NCBI RefSeq assembly: GCF_014196835.1
Contig: NZ_JACIEK010000009.1
Coordinates: 1-64,000 of the forward strand
From: Aureimonas pseudogalii
GTDB lineage: Bacteria > Pseudomonadota > Alphaproteobacteria > Rhizobiales > Rhizobiaceae
Length of the DNA stretch: 64,000 nt
Reading direction: 5' to 3'
Shown here one piece after another: positions 63,938 through 64,000 of the stretch. The translations under genes and the position numbers were made by a program. The notes beneath the pieces are model-generated. The model was not told the DNA's origin. It was given only the letters and a program-made list of their open reading frames with translations, and did not search any database. Every line of letters starts with the position of its first letter. The stretch's first letter is position 1.

Positions 63938-64000
63938 GCGAACGACGTATCGGCAGCGAGGGGCGAGCCCGAGCTGGACGCCGAGCTTTCCTGAGCCGCT

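Overview
The window is 64 kb of high-GC chromosomal DNA from an alphaproteobacterium, most likely a member of the Rhizobiales (Hyphomicrobiales). The evidence is a MucR/Ros zinc-finger regulator, the zapA–DUF4164 pair lying divergent to gap–pgk, many ABC-type sugar and opine/peptide-type uptake operons with their own LacI/GntR/AraC regulators, and strong G/C preference at third codon positions. Genus is not assigned. No tRNA, rRNA, CRISPR array, prophage or intact insertion sequence was found.

Layout. 0–12 kb is a surface/envelope region. It holds a 1465-residue FG-GAP plus RTX secreted protein, a WecG/TagA-type glycosyltransferase overlapping a polysaccharide deacetylase, and a leftward pair coding a galactose-oxidase-like copper radical oxidase with a ricin-type lectin tail followed by a Sco copper chaperone. 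A gene-poor 1.2 kb stretch follows, then rpsU with a newly noted 46-residue membrane peptide gene behind it. 12–18 kb is a leftward alpha-galactoside operon (GH4 glycosidase, binding protein, two permeases, no ATPase) divergent from an AraC regulator. 18–26 kb holds an alpha-2-macroglobulin lipoprotein and penicillin-binding protein 1C. 26–29 kb is a single five-PAS GGDEF/degenerate-EAL protein.

30–34 kb is a cytochrome c / 2Fe-2S / molybdopterin hydroxylase operon. Its cytochrome gene is frameshifted by an AT dinucleotide and its iron-sulfur subunit has lost a cluster cysteine, so the operon looks damaged. 34–42 kb has an aldo/keto reductase and a leftward GntR–KdgD–peptide-type ABC operon, probably for sugar-acid use. 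42–49.5 kb is a rightward LacI-controlled operon (XylF-type binding protein, ATPase, permease, short-chain dehydrogenase, FGGY kinase) that fits uptake of a pentitol such as ribitol, oxidation to a ketose and phosphorylation. Tandem palindromes sit in front of lacI.

50–64 kb is mostly core: a FAD oxidoreductase, two small proteins, mucR, zapA, DUF4164, gap, a DUF1089-type protein, pgk, an SGNH hydrolase whose membrane-anchor exon-like leader is cut off by an in-frame amber codon, and two parts of the ligase-associated DNA repair set (a metallo-beta-lactamase exonuclease and an Lhr-type helicase) separated by a methyltransferase and a YitT-family membrane protein. No ligase gene is in the window.
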